From Fratercula arctica (Eukaryota; Chordata; Aves; Charadriiformes; Alcidae), in contig CANTUZ010000002.1 of assembly GCA_947846985.1 (NCBI GenBank), positions 152,639,889 through 152,703,888 of the forward strand: a stretch of 64,000 nucleotides of DNA, written 5' to 3'. Below are positions 40,201 to 54,312 of this stretch, piece after piece. The position numbers were made by a program, and so were the translations under genes. The first letter of the stretch is position 1. Every line of letters begins with the position of its first letter. The notes beneath the pieces are model-generated. The model was not told the origin of the DNA. It ran no database searches and saw only the letters and a program-made list of their open reading frames with translations.

Positions 40201-42000
40201 CGCTTTACTTAAAACCATAGCTTCTGAATTCACGTGGTGATGTGAACACTTCTGCTTTTAAAAAAAGCTTCTCCCACAGGGTTGTAAAATAAAACATTGA
40301 AAACATTCATATCACAGGTTTTGGAACTTGATTTACATCTGAAATTTAAGAAGGGCATCCTTTCTCCAGCTAGGTAAATAAATATTTGTATTAATAGAAA
40401 TAAAGCAAAAATCTTGTTTTCCTCAAAGGCATTTTGAAAAGAAACTACTGCTGTTGTCTTTGTAAATGACAACAATTTTTACTTTGACCTGAATATTTGA
40501 CTGCCCACCCTGTTCATAATATTTCAGACCCTGTTAATACCGACCATAGGGAGGTCTACAATAGAATCTTATTAGCATGCTCAAGACTATTTTCAGCTCA
40601 GCATGAAGTAGGATGTCTCATTACAGTAACACCCTGCTGGTTTTGAGTCTTAATTAGTGGCTCATAAAGCACTTTTAATTCTTGAGGTGAAAGATGATAC
40701 ACACTTCCTAAATATTATTACTGATTTACTTACTTTTGCATTCATGGATGATAATTTTTTACATCATCATTTCCTATTTTAAAAAGAAAAAGCATGAAAA
40801 GGCTGTTGAATGACCAAGCTGAGCTCACACTTTGCAGATGCTGGTTGGTTCACTTTTCATAGCATTTTATGATAACACCAGGTGCACACATCTCTGTAAC
40901 AGCTATGTTGAAATACTGACTCTTCACCTACTGATTTGAAGAACCGGTTAATAAAATTAACTGTAGAAGCAAAAAAGTAAAAAAAACCAATAAGATGGCT
41001 GCATAATTCTCATGTCAAATGATCAAGGAATAAGCCAAAGGAAATCAATCTATCAAGAAAATGTTTGATGGGGTCAAAATAAGAACTGCAGCTACAGCGC
41101 TAAATAAAGTCTAAGTCATTTTTGATTCATTTCCCTGTACCCTAAATACACTCAGTTTGTAAATAGAACAAGGGAGAGAAGAAAGGTCTAAGGTACTTTC
41201 TGTATCTATGAACTCATGCCCATATCCTGGCACAAACAAAAGGTCACATTACCCGATGTCCTTCCATGTGCTACTGCTTGTGTCCTACTGCTGCTAGGAG
41301 CCTGAATGCATGCTAATAATAACCACACAATCTAACCTTTCTTAGTGAGGCACAGAGTAAAAGTGCTACGTACCATACAACAAGGCCCAGCACACTCAGA
41401 AAGATAAACGGGCTGCCAGCTGAATTCAGGCATTGGCACTCCAGTTGATGTTGACAGCAGTGGGCACCATCAAACCAAAGAGTTCATCTGGACTAAACTG
41501 CTGAAATGAACCCAATAGATAGCTTTCAGCATCCTCTTTCCAATGGAGTGCTTCACATTTGTTTCCCTGTAGCATGGGCAGCCCACCCTCCTGGGACGTG
41601 GCTGCAGTGGGAATGCCAGGGTCTCCTGGGATGCTGGAGAAAATGTGTGATTCCTCAGGACCTCAGGATGGGGAAGCCGTGTTGCTCCAGCAGTGTGCCC
41701 AGCTCACCCCACTAGACTCCAGGTAAAGAAATGACTGGTATTTCTGCTCCAGAAGGTAGCCACCGCGCTTTGCTGTTGGAGGGTATTTAGCTTGGTGTTG
41801 GACAACTCTCCAATGAGTGCAGCAATCAACAGACATGCAGGGCCCTGTGGTGTGTCTGGCTGCACTGTGTCAGGATTTTGGGCAGCACACAGGAGACAAC
41901 AAGCCCAGTCCATGGAATGGGTTTCTCCTTCCATTGGAGAGTGATAGATGAGATATCTCCTGACCCTGCCTCCCTCCCTGCCACTCCTCCACCTTGGGCT
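34250..42000. other. Long repeat-poor unique stretch
   Basis: About 7.8 kb without any recognised transposon or gene. Open frames reach 130 codons (38167-38559, minus), with overlapping frames on the opposite strand and no known motifs. It includes a small direct duplication of GCCAATAAAAGC (34413-34444) and a short GACA run near 34873. The 39.6-41.4 kb part is strongly AT-rich. Confidence 0.45.
34413..34444. repeat. Short direct repeat, GCCAATAAAAGC twice
   Basis: Two identical 12-base units start 20 bases apart. Both contain AATAAA, the polyadenylation hexamer, but nothing upstream supports a transcript end here. Confidence 0.7.
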
Positions 42001-45000
42001 CTCAGCGCACACCCCCATGGCAGTGCAGCACTAACAGGTGAGAATGGGCACAGTGTGTGAAGCTAAAGCCAAAGAAAACTCATTATTCTATCACTGATAA
42101 TGTTCAACAGCAGATGCTTTAGGAAGAAGGACAGAGAACCAGAACTTAACACTTAATAATTCATTTTTCTCCCGTCTTCAAGGAAACACTTGTCCAGTTC
42201 CATGTAAAGTCTTAGTATTCACAACATTCTGCAGTGAGAGTCCCACTATTTAGCTGTATGTTGCAGGAAGAAGTCTCTCTCGCGTGTTTCTTTTGAAGCT
42301 GCTATGTAGTGCTTCTCATTCGTGCTGTGAAGACACACTTACCTTTTCTTCTTTTTTAAGTTTTGAGTCACGATTTTACAGACTTCTGTTGGACACCCCA
42401 GCAGACGTACAGATAAACAGGGATGCACCATTTGCACCAGTGACCCCAGGGACAAAAAATGTTTTCAAAAGCTTCAGGCAAAGACATTTTCCTTCAAACT
42501 GACATACTCATACTAGCAGTGTTGCTGTGCGGATCATGTTTCCAAAGGTTCTACCATACTCTCACTTCCTTGTGAAATGAAGAAATATATAAAAAATAAC
42601 AATCTGTCCTACAGCAAGGAAAGAATATGTTATTAAAGGAGGTGATGCTGGATGATCATGGTGTGAGCTTCTGGCAATTTAATTGACCAATAGAAAGGTT
42701 GTACGAACAGGCTGGAAGCTACCCAGCAAACATTTCTGTTATCAATGCACATTGTGTTTTGCACACTGTTTGAGAGGCCAAGAGAGACATGCAGTTGCTG
42801 GGGACGTGGGGACGAGCCATCTGCTGATGTCCATCAGCCATCTGCGGAACAGGCACAAGAACCAGCCGAGGCGCTGGGAGAGCCTGAGCCGCAATGTCCG
42901 ACATATCTGTTGGTGGCAAATATCACAGTGTGATACGTTGTGCCTGTAGAGCAGGGAGCTGTTTTTTCTTTCCTCGGAGAGCCCTCCAGATCAGAAGGAA
43001 GGGGTTATACTGGGCACCTGCACCAGAAGAGAGGAGAACTTGGCTTTCCACACAACAGGGATCCACACAATGTCAGCGCAAAATGCTCAGAAAGCAAAGT
43101 GCCTCCTGGGACCCTGTGAAAGCCTGGATGCATTCAGTAGTCCTACTCACCACCAGAGAAAAGGTCTTCCCAAGAGATTTCTGACACATCACACCAAGAA
43201 GGGAAGGCACATGGAGGAGGACACAGTTGTACCCAGTACAATGCCTCCTGAGATGGCCCTTCGGCTCTTTGCTCTCTGTCTCTTTGAAGTGCTCCGGTTT
43301 GCTCTTGCAGGAATCTGGAGGACAACTTTGCATAACTTAGTGCATTTCTCTCTCTTTTAGATCTACTTTTAGACTCCGAAGGTTCATGCTTTTCTGTGAA
43401 TGTCTTGTTATACATTTTCTCAGTTTATTGTGGAAGGTCTCAGCAGGTGTAGCAAGAAGAGCTCTTCAAGGTAGCATGAGCTCCAGGGTAAGGCAAACAG
43501 CTTGTGTGTTGTTGCTAAATTCAAAGAGGTTAACATCAAAATATGAATATAACTCCCAAAGACATAGACAAACAAATTCATATCAGTATAAATATTTCCG
43601 TATTTGTGGCTGTTGAACAGCAGCAGAGCTCAGTGAGACCATGGGCATGCGTCTGGATCTTCTAATGGTGTGGGTGTGGATGGGCAGTATGACGTGAGGG
43701 AAAACACAGGGCAAGCTATGAATTTGCTGATGTGCGATGGAGAGCATGATGGATATGTGCTTTGGGGGGATACTACATGGCAGAAAGTGTGTGAGACATC
43801 CTGTGGCTGCCCACCACTGCCGTATTGTAATTACTGTCCCTCAGTGACCCATCCTCACCAGGATCTCTAGAGATTTGCATAGGAAAGGTCCCTGAAGTGG
43901 TGAGAGGAACAGGGCAGCTCTGCCTACAAAAATCCAGGCTGTGAGCAAACACCAGCTGGGTGAAAAGTTCAGCAGAGTTTTTCCAAAGGAGTTGAAAATT
44001 GTGCAAGCAGAGATAAACCACAGCCTTTACAAATGACAAAAAGCTGTGATCCTGGCCAAGTTACGCCCCTTCAGGAAATCAGGCATGTACTGGTTTGGCT
44101 GTTTTCAGAATCTAACTGCAACCTCCAACTAGTGGATTATAAAAACTTGTGTTCAAGCACTCTGCAACCCTTTTTTCTACAAACTCTTGTGGTCTGGATG
44201 CACAATTATTTGTTGTTCACAAATCCTTTTCTAATTCTAGCATATTTCTTTGTTAGCAGGAAGGTACTGTCACCATAGCTACCCTGAATGCTTCAGTACC
44301 GCTCTGCACATAGCTTACCATCAGGGAAAGCTGATTTATTCATGTGAAATGTGTTTTGTTGGATTACATTCCCACAAAAGCATGATTTTTTTATGCAACA
44401 AAGCTGATAACAAAGTATTGACGTGGGAAGACGTTTTGGCTGCTGTCTCCGGGTTTTACTTTGTTGGTCCTAAACTATATTGCCAGGTCATGCTCTTAAA
44501 ATTACTGAGTTATTTCAACAGCAGAATTCCTTTTGTCCCTGCCAATGCACTGTCATCTGCCATCCAAGTGGGGAAAGAAAGTGACTTTTTGGCGGCTCTG
44601 CAAAACACATGAAAATTAATGGATTCAGTAAACCCTGACCCTGCCTCGAAAGGTAATTTATCATTTTGTTCATCTAAATATCAGTGAGGTCTTGGCTCTC
44701 TGATGGCTTGCATCACCTCCTTCCAGCCAATTCTGTTGGCTCTGCCAGGTCTTTCTGGAAAGTGATAGTGTCACTGAAACACCATTTTGTTCCTGAGAGC
44801 ATGCAAAGGTCAGCTAACCACCATCTGCAAAGTGCAGGAGGCACTGTGCGGGATTGGAACGCTTCCAGGCACCACAGCTTCTGGGCAGGAGGGTTCAAGT
44901 ATGAAAAAAACCATGGGCAGAGGGACTGTGGGATTCTTGCTGGAGGAAGGCAAGTATGAGTGCTTCTGCAAACAGCCACACTTGGGTCTAGTAGGAGGCA

Positions 45001-48000
45001 CATTTCGCTCAGCAAATGAGTTTAACATCCTTTGGCTGCCTTCAGCGTGCTGTCAGCATGACTCAAGCTGTGTCTGCCAGCCCACGAGGACACCAGTGAG
45101 GTTGGTGCAAGGTCGAGCAGGGCAAACCCGAGTAGGTTGTTACCCAGAGTCCTGCAAAGAACATGCTGCCTGGTACCTCTGGTACATCGATATCAATCAC
45201 CTTGTAATAGAGCGATAGGAGACATGATCCTGCAACCTTTACGCACAAGAGTAAAGCAAGCAGGAATATGCATCTGCTTAAGCTATTTTCACAGACTGAA
45301 CCATGGCAGATAGTCAATAGAACATGGGCCAGCAGCAGAGCTGGTGTGAGTGCATGTACATTAGCATCACTGAGATCAGTGCTCTTGACCTATTGACTGC
45401 ACCGATACTGCTGCTGGTATGATGAAGAGTCTAACAGGGACAGAGTGGAAAAGAAAGACAAGTATCTACATAAAATCTTTCTAAATAAAAGCCAGGTTTC
45501 CAAGAAACCAAGAAAATGACGACGAATAAAATTATACCCTGCAGTTAGGTTTCCTCAGTCTGCAGATGGGATCCATTTTTCCTAAAAATCCAAGTATCAG
45601 GAGATAATTCATGCTATCCTAAAAGCAGTGCCAGTGCTGGGATGATGGTCCTTCCAGATGTACTTGTCTGCCCCCCTAAGCTAACTCTAAAATTTTAGAA
45701 GGCTGAAGGCAGCTGAGATGATTCCTGTGCTATGAGGGAAAGTGCATGCAGTATCTTAACTGCAGGTAGGCAGGGGGTGAGCATGGAGCTTGTCAGCTTG
45801 GGTCATTGTGGGGTTGTTTGAAGGTGAGAACATTCAGAAGCTGTCTCCCCTGCCCATTTCTATAAGCTTGCCCTCAGACAGCCCTAGCTATGCCAAATCC
45901 AAGTACCAGGCACCACAGCAAGCATGGGCAGCCAGTGACTGGTAGAGGTGCCTCATTCACGTACGAGGCTTTTGGTTGCTTCAGTCACAGAGGAGACAGG
46001 GAGGCTCAGTTTCCATTATCCCAGCTCTTCTTGGAGGAAATTCCTTCTGGACCAGACCGGCACCCTGGCCAGAGGGACATGGTCACTCTGGAGGACCTGT
46101 CTGACTCGGTCCCTCCAGCTCTGCTGGACAGATCTGTTACAGCACAAATGACATGACAGTGACATGACGGTTATGAAGATTTGTCAGCATCAGCCTGAAG
46201 TCACCCAAAAAATCTGTTAATGTCACAATACCCTTCCATAAATCATTAATATAACCAGAATCTGGGTCTACCTTGCTGGGATCACAGCTCCACCTGATGC
46301 TCCAGCCAGTTCCTTTTATCGAGAATTTTAAAACTAATTACAATGGCTAAATCTGCAGGCAGAAGCAATGGACAAATCAATCCTATTTATGCTTATCGGA
46401 TTTTATCACCTTGGCTCTTGGCTAAGGGAATTAGCCTATATGAAGATGTGAACAGCGTTTGGGGGTCTCTGAACAACTCATAAGCTAAAAATTAATTCAT
46501 TGGCATTCCCCTTGGAGGCAATTACCTTCCGCTGCCTATTAAGACAACACCTGACAAGATTATTTACCACCTCATTACACTGTTTCGTGTAATTCAGCTG
46601 CTTTGTTTTCCACATTAAGCACTATTAGAAAACATCTACATTGTGGCATCGGCAGGCTAGATGATATCCACAGGCTTTCAGTAAGAGTGAGGAAGGATGA
46701 TAAAATACTGAACAACCCCAAATCACACACAACTATCAAGGTACACGAGGCCACATTTTGGCCAAGCACCACAGCTGCTGATGGACCTCTGAGGATATTC
46801 ATAACAGATTTAACTGTCCCCAAAAGTTATTAGCCTTGTACGCTGGAAGGGAGATGAACTCCCCAAGCCATTGCTTCTGTGATCGACGAAAATCTTACCC
46901 AGTTGCTTTCCTGTCTTGGGGATAAAAAAGTGATTTTTTAGATCAAGACAAGAAGTCAAAATCTTGGAAGCTTGAAATTACATGTCAAAAAAGCTTGACG
47001 TCAGTAGAAAATATTTTGGTTTGATGTCATACTGCATTTGCCAAAAATATTAGCTTAAATAATTAAAAGCCATTTTGAGACATAAATATCACCTTCTTGT
47101 GTTAAAAACATCACCAAGTCTTCTAAAATTGAAAAACCTGTCAAGGCCAATGTTCTTCTGGGAAGAACTTCATTTTTGACAAGTATTATTTTTTTAATCT
47201 ATTTATTTATTCAATAGACACACATTCTGAATGTATACATCTTCTGCAAATCAATGATGACCTTCACCAAAGAATTGCTCTCAGATCCTTCACACGTAGG
47301 AATAAAGTACATACAGAACTTATCTGGGGAACATTTCTGAACAAAATCTGTTTTTCCCTATTTTCAATATGTGCTTAGAGATATTTAATGTGCACAAACA
47401 GCATGGGCATTTTTCTTCATAATGTGATTGTACATTTTGATCAATCACAATTTGTTCAAAGCTTATAAAAAAATTAATTATATGCATTTCCTGAAAAACC
47501 CATCAGATAATGTTTATATTTCTGTCCAATTCACACTCACTTTACATTAACTAATCGGTCTCCACTCAAGGAATTGGGGGGACATAGGCTGGTTAGTTTA
47601 TAAGTCTGTATATAACCCGTAGCACCATGTTGATCCCTGGTTTTGATCAGTAGCTTTAAGCAAAGCCAGTCTTAAATGAATGCCAGGCTGATATTTTTAA
47701 TTTTTTTTAGAATAAGACAACTGATATTTGTGTAGTCAGAGGTGCTAAGTTTCATTCTGGCTCAGGAGGTATTCTGAAGGAATATGTATTTCTTTCCAGA
47801 TCTTGGTTGAGTTCCACATATATTTCGGGACTGCAAGGCAAGAACATAATACTGCAGGTGACATATTGTTATTTCATGGCTAGAGCAGAAAAGTTGTTTG
47901 GCATCTTAAGTTATGTAATTGTATTAAGGCAGAGCTTCATTTGCATTTAAACCACTTTTTTTATGCTTTGAGTATTTATTGCAAACCTACAGTAACTGAA

Positions 48001-51000
48001 ATATCAACGTTATTTTGCTTCCACCAAACTCCCTGACAAAATCCTGTGGCCAGTACTGGGAACGGAGTTCAGAGAGTTTAGCTCTGAGTGCCACGGTTTT
48101 ACATTCGTTCCAGGAAATTGCTTCTGGCCAGATATTTGATAAAAAAAAAAAAAAAAAAAAAGCAAAATTGTTCAGAAGGCCGGAAAAATTAATGGATTCC
48201 TCTTGTAGCTGAATAGTGGCCTCAGGGGTTAGGCATGGGAAATCAAGGCCGTGTTTGGGCTCTGAAACTTATGTATAAAATTAGGTAAATTAGCACAGCT
48301 CTATTTTCCCCTTGTCTCAGACTCGCAAATAGTCACTCACCTTCTCAATGTGCTGTGAAAATGAATTACTCAAGATTATTTTTTTTAGTCCTAAGAAGCC
48401 CTAAGTGTTGTTAATGATTATTCCCATAGTACCGTCAATCGTCATAAATCTCTTCTAAGCCATGGTCTAGCAAAGGCAGCCCAAGGCAGGATTCCAGGTA
48501 TTCCTGAATTCAGAACCTACTCATTAGTGTAACTCATCATATGTCCTTCACCAAACCAGCTACATCTAGATTGCAAGGGGTATTTAGGCACTGCAGGATG
48601 TAAATGACTGAAGCCAATATTGAAAATGAGACCGTGAAGTTACCGTGCTCATCGCAAGCCTAACTGAAGAGACATCAAGGCATCTCAATTCTGTACTCTG
48701 CCAAGCAGGACAAACGCAAACTATCCACTGCAGGAAAAAATGAGAAATAATGCATGTAAAGTGCTTTGAGAGTTTAAAGCAGATATAAAATGTATCTTAC
48801 CTTATTGTCATCACAGTGTTAAGGTGTAATACTTAAATAGAACGGCACTTCTTTGGCTGAGGCACTTCTCTGGGATAACTGAGGCAATGCCTCAGAATTC
48901 AGGGCATAGACAGACATACGGAGAAAAACGTAAGGGTTTCACATGATCTTTTTCCGTTGGTGAACTTATGAAGGATACTTATTCCACATCAGATAGGGTG
49001 ATGCAAGCAGCTGGAAACTTCCACAGTGGCCATGGGTCCATTCCTTGTGCCTTTTGACACTTTCAGATGCCACCTTTGAAGGCTGATGGTGAATCCTTAA
49101 CAGCCTGAAGAGCCCCAACCTCAAATGCAAAGGCATCAATGGATAGACCAGGACAGTCTGAAACAGCATTCCCAAGTTACCCTATATGAAATCAGTTTTA
49201 CTTCTTTTTGAAAACTTCTACAGGGTATAGTTATCGCCCAGTCAATACCCAAGTTACACTGCTTAATAAAGAAAATATCTTACTTTCTTTATTCCAACAC
49301 CAATGAGAGCTACAGACGACTTTTCATGTTCCTTGGCCCATGGAAATGCCACATGTATTACAAAGCATATCCTGACTTGATTAAGGAGGACATCATAAGT
49401 TACTCTGTTTGCCTGAGGTGAGGTTAGATTGTTTAATGAAGTAAGAGACTATTTTGTGAGTTAGAACCTCTATAATAGAGCTTGCACTGTGCATAACGCA
49501 ATGTATAGACTTCATGCAAAGGGATGGTAAGCATCATACCAGATATTTGAAATGAGACAAATCGATGGAAATGAGAAAACCAACTGCCCATATTGGTGTC
49601 AGTAAATTACTTGATTTCCTTGGCTTTGTTTTAATGAGATTATCTAATGAACAACCTTTTTCTTTAATTGCCTACTAAAAAGCCAATGATTATGAACTGA
49701 TTTTTTTTTTTTAACTTTAACTAGTTATTTCAAATTAAATGGTCCATTTCCTTGCCGTAAAAGCATTGTGCTGTTTTGCACCAATGTCTGTGCTGTTGGT
49801 GATGGGACCGGCTTTGGGCCATGGTGCCACATGTTTACCAGCCAGCCCACTGTTCGAACTGGTCTCATAACAGTATGAAATGCAATAGCAGATGTTATAA
49901 AATTTCAATGTAATTTCAGGGAAAATACTGCCGATGATTGCTCGCGGCATTATTCCCGTCTGGTTTAGCTCAGTTCATTTCACAGGTGTAAAAATAACCT
50001 CTATCGTCTCCCTGCTGCCCTTTAAATCAGTTATACACAGGGCCACGTATGTAAAGCTGCATTACCTTACCTCCCAAATAGCAAAAGGCACGGTAGACAT
50101 GTATCGTCCTCCCTGTGCCTGGGACTGATCCTCGCTGCAGCAGTGCTGCAGAAGCCCACGAGCTGTGGGCACACTCGGTTATGGGGTGCTGCGTTATTCC
50201 CCATGGGATGCAGCACAAGTCTTCAAGCTTCTTGAAGACCTGCCAGCTGGAAGCGTCCCAGCGCAGAGCACACAGGCGAGAGACTGGAGCGTGCTGCGTT
50301 TGGGCAACCAACCCCTCTGCTTGTGCAGACACTGGGGGTTGTGAGGGGAGGGACAGTGGGGTGCTGGGGCCAGCCCCCCCGGCTCTGCAGCAGGGCAGTG
50401 CCTTCTTCCCCTCCCAGCAACAGGTGCTCCTTGGGGCAAGCCCTGCTGCTTTCTGTCCCTTTGCTTTGTGGCAGACCAAAACCAAAAATTAGCCCATTTG
50501 CAGTAAAACCTCTGGCATTCTGAAGGGACTGCAGATGCTGCATGAACGTCAGCGCTTGGTAGCTGAATCTGTCACCACTTCTAATGGAAGATTTTGGCCC
50601 CTTGAGAACTAATCTGATGACCTGAGATCTGTAATTGCTGCTCCCTGAAGCTCCAGTAGATAACCCTATGCATAAATCACCACAGCAATCCAAACACCAG
50701 AAATGCATTGCTTTTTTTTCCCCGCCCTCTATCAGCTCTCCCAGTTTCTAAGCATGACATTCAAAGAGGAAGAAGAGGAAGGTCAGGGCAGGCTAGGAGA
50801 AAGAGACCAAATGTTTTTGCAGGGATTCTGACCACAAATGTTCTCATCACTAGGCTGTGCAATACAAGGAGAGTTGCACTTGTATGGTTAAAGTGTTAAA
50901 TATTACAGCTGGTGTCTCACTGAGAGAAGTAAGAACTGCTATGGTTTCCCTACTGTTGTTTAAAATAATGCATTCCTTCACAAAAAAACAGCAAGTTTAT

Positions 51001-52571
51001 TTGACTGATGGAGAGAAGAGAGTTTGGGTCTTCTCTCCCGTGATTCAGAGGCAGGAATCGCTCTGGTGCTGCAGTGGGGATTGTGCCAATGTGGCAGCAG
51101 CTGCAAAGAGAGTAAAAACAGCAGCAGCAGGTCTGGCTGATCGCTGCGCAGATTTAAGTTTCTTATTAGGAAAATCACTCCTCAGTCATTCCTAAAAGCA
51201 TCAGAAAGCCCTTTCTCCAGGTCCTTGTGGTGCTCAGTTGCTGCCCCAGCCTCCGGGAAGTGACGGTGTTGGCGTCTGTTACCGTCACACTCTCTTTTAC
51301 TGTGTCAGTTCGTGGAGTTCAAGGAGTCCAAATGCACATCGATTCACAGCTCCAAAATCCCTCCCGTCAGGCACATAAATGCTGGATGCTCTGAAGTTTC
51401 AATCTGCTGTAGATTATATTTGACTCAAGCTGCCATGGGCTGATAAGAACCTCGACAGTAAAGCAAACGTTCACACAAAACGACTAATTCTGTTTTAAGC
51501 AATCATTTCCAGAACAATTCTGCAATTTCTGAGTGGGCAATAACATTAGAAGATCCCAATGTTTTAAAGCTTGTTTAAGACAAATTGCCAGTTTCCTAAG
51601 TGTAAACCACCTGGATTAATCTTTAACCACATTCATTCCAAGAATGTGGAGCTAATTGGTTGCTAAATCACATTTTACAAGTGCAATGCATAAATAGGTG
51701 GTAACAAGTGTTGCTAGCTACTTTGACGAGGATGGTGAAGAAAGATAGAGGCAAAACTGCCATTTAAAATGTTTTGCCCTAAGGGCTTGTGTTTTGCATT
51801 GGAAGCACATATTTACCCTATTTGCAAAGATAGTTTGTTCAGTGTCCCAGACTTCACATAGTCCAAGTAATCTCTGTTGTTAGCCTGAACAGACACATTC
51901 AATCTAATTCAATGCATGGAGAAAACCCAAAAACTTAATCAAAACAGCAACAGGAATGCAGACAACCTTTCCACATCCACTTTATGGGCTGCAAGGCAGT
52001 TTGTGTGGCCAAGACAAGCATGAAGCAGGATCCATATCGACAAACCAGCTGGCCAGCACTGTCCTTGGAAAGCCACCCTGACTTCACCCCATGAGCTTTT
52101 CTCCTCTGCTGTTGGGCTGCGTACCTCATGTCTTCAAGCCAAACTAATGCAATGCCCAACTGTAGTGGATCCTACTGCTTTCCTTGTAGGGTGATCACAC
52201 GTACTTCTGGGTGAACCAAGAAGACAGGGAAACTAAGCATGCAGCCCACCGGAGAAAAAAACCCAACCTTGCTCTGTGCTCCTCCATGCTCTGGTACTGT
52301 TCATGTTCCCCCATTGCAGAGCTCTTTGGTTAGACACAGCCTGAGACTTGGGATACTTTGTTCAGTTCCCTGCTCTTCTGCAGACTCTATGCCTGATCCT
52401 TGACAAATCCCTTCGAAAGACATTTAGGCACCAAAATTCCATTTATAGCAACTACAGGCAAACTTCAAAACAATTTGTGGTCTTTATTGGGCTTTGGTCC
52501 CCATTATAAACACAAGTGTACATCCTATCACTTCAGAGTGTCCACAGTAACGAGGGGCATGGCAGAGCCAA
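42001..52571. other. Long repeat-poor unique stretch
   Basis: About 10.6 kb with no recognised transposon or gene. Frames inspected and not recognised include 44250-44612 (plus, 120 codons, begins near an acceptor-like TTTGTTAGCAG), 44787-45218 (plus, 143 codons), and 50027-50485 and 50223-50708 (minus, 152 and 161 codons). The last pair lies in a GC- and CpG-richer patch at 50100-50520, where frames on both strands are open. An A21 run lies at 48141-48161. The 46.8-49.7 kb part is AT-rich. Confidence 0.4.
48141..48161. repeat. Poly-A run (21 A)
   Basis: A perfect homopolymer. There is no recognisable retroposon body upstream on the plus strand. Confidence 0.9.
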
Positions 52572-52622
52572 CTGATGACCTTTGGAGGTCCCTCCCAACC
52601 AACTTTTCGAAACCTATGATAC
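52572..52622 (+). mobile_element. CR1 LINE 3'-end scrap
   Basis: TGATGACCTTTGGAGGTCCC, then TCCCAACCAACTTTTCGAAA and CCTATGATACT, is a mutated CR1 3' terminus in plus orientation. Only about 50 bases are present. The sequence before it is not CR1, so this is an extreme 5' truncation. Confidence 0.75.
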
Positions 52623-53101
52623 TGTGAACTGGTCAATCCACTCCAGATTCAGACTCCAGAGGGAAATAACATTCTGGCAGCTTGGATGGTCATGTGAACC
52701 AAGACCTTCATCCCAAGTCAGTAACACTTTGAAGACTTCATCAAGTCTGATACCTTCTCCCATAAGGCTGTTTCTGTCTCGTACAGCTTGGAAGGCTTTT
52801 TGGTCAGAGACGAACCTTCTCTTTCCTCAGAGAAAACTGTAGCAACCCTTCAGTATGGACAGGGAAACCAGCTCACCCCATCCTGCTGGGACACTACCAC
52901 AGGCTGCCACCCAAAGCAGCCTCTCCCAGACAGCCCACATCACATTCTGCCCCCAGCTTTGTCCAGACTGTCAGCAAAGTTCCCAAACACCATCTGAAGT
53001 GAAATACTCAGGAGCAAGGAAGCCTTTCCCTGACCATTGCAGGAATGCTGGGAAAACCAGCATCAGTCAAGACAACTTAGTATCAGCCCCTCATTGGATT
53101 C
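52623..53101. other. Unique spacer between two CR1 copies
   Basis: About 480 bases of mixed-composition sequence with short open frames (86-92 codons) on the plus strand that resemble nothing I know. Confidence 0.5.
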
Positions 53102-53510
53102 GAGGAGAGATTGAAGGAGCTGTGACTGTTTAGTTTGAGGAAGAGGAGGCTGAGGGGAGACCTCATCACTCTCTACAACTACTTGAAAGGACATTGTAGA
53201 GAGGTTGGTGCTGGTCTCTTCTCACAGGTAATTAGCGATAGAACAAGAGGGAACGGGTTCAAGCTGCAGCAGGGTAGGTTTAGGCTGGACATTAAGGAAA
53301 AAATTCTTCACAGAAAGAGTGATCAGACACTGGAATAGGCTGCCCAGGGAGGTGGTGGAGTCACCATCCCTGAATGTGTTTAAGAGTCATTTAGATGTGG
53401 TGTTAGGGGATATGGTGTAATGGAGAACTTTGTAGAGTGGGGTTGATGGTTGGACTCGATGATCCCAAGGGTCTTTTCCAACCTAAATGATTCTATGATT
53501 CTATGATTCT
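53102..53510 (+). mobile_element. CR1 LINE, 5'-truncated, frameshifted ORF2 end
   Basis: Plus-strand CR1 begins at GAGGAGAGATTGAAGGAGCT and ends with three ATTCTATG units at 53510. The conserved C-terminal ORF2 peptide is visible: [18 protein letters not shown], then [18 protein letters not shown] and [10 protein letters not shown]. After that the frame is lost by a small indel (the expected RKKFFTERV region reads KEKILHRKS) and it stops at 53338. The sequence is clearly closer to the minus-strand copy at 54313-55245 than to the two plus-strand CR1 elements at 26.1 and 28.4 kb. The two face each other tail to tail. Confidence 0.94.
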
Positions 53511-54312
53511 GAAATATTCCTCTAGCACAGAAGAAGAGGAGGCAGGTTTTTCGCTACCTTCTCCTGACAACTGATGGTCTCACAGAGAAGGGAGCTCTGC
53601 CCACCCCACCTTTCATTGCAATCCAACATAAAGCACAGAAGGCTGGGGTTTCCAGTCATCAGTCTCCCCTCCTGAGCTTGCCTGCTCTGACTTTCAAGAT
53701 CCAGCACACCCTACCAGACTCCATCAGCCCTTCTCCTTGAAGGGTTTTCAGCAGACTCTGAACAGGATTTTAAAAAAGGAAGTTAGTACAGCCACAGTTT
53801 TGATTTGTATCAAGTTGTCTTTAGCTTCATATTTCTTCAGAGTTTTAATTTATATCCTTCTGCTTGCCCCAGTGACCATATCCCATTTTGTGTGCGATGC
53901 ATGTACAACTGTCCTCATGTTTTCATTCAAGGCTTTCCATTTCCTTTTACACTTAACCTCTGTACACATCCCATCACTTCACTGTAAATAAATCTGTCCC
54001 TGACCCTCAGCTCAGCTATTACTCTGCTCTCAGTTTCTAGTCTATTAAACATTCAATACTGAGGGACAACCTGGGGTGAAAAGTTGGGGTTTTTTGGACA
54101 GTGGAGTATGAGCAGCCATAAACTCATAAATGAAATATTTGATCTAAGCAGAGGTAGCTACAGTTGTGCTGGTCATCCATAACTCCCTTTCTCGTCAATG
54201 CTGATATTTTAGGGATCCTGTGTAGGAATCACTGTATCTCTTGGCTGACCAGAGGGGAAGGTGGCTAACTCCTTGTTCCCATACCAGAGTCGATCAGATG
54301 AATCCTGCTCAA
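53511..54312. other. Spacer between inverted CR1 copies
   Basis: About 800 bases of unique AT-rich sequence. It would be the loop if the two flanking CR1 copies paired in a transcript. No gene recognised. Confidence 0.5.

Noticed and set aside
50223..50708. 161-codon minus-strand frame
   Set aside because: It lies in a GC-richer patch where frames on both strands are open; the peptide has no known features.
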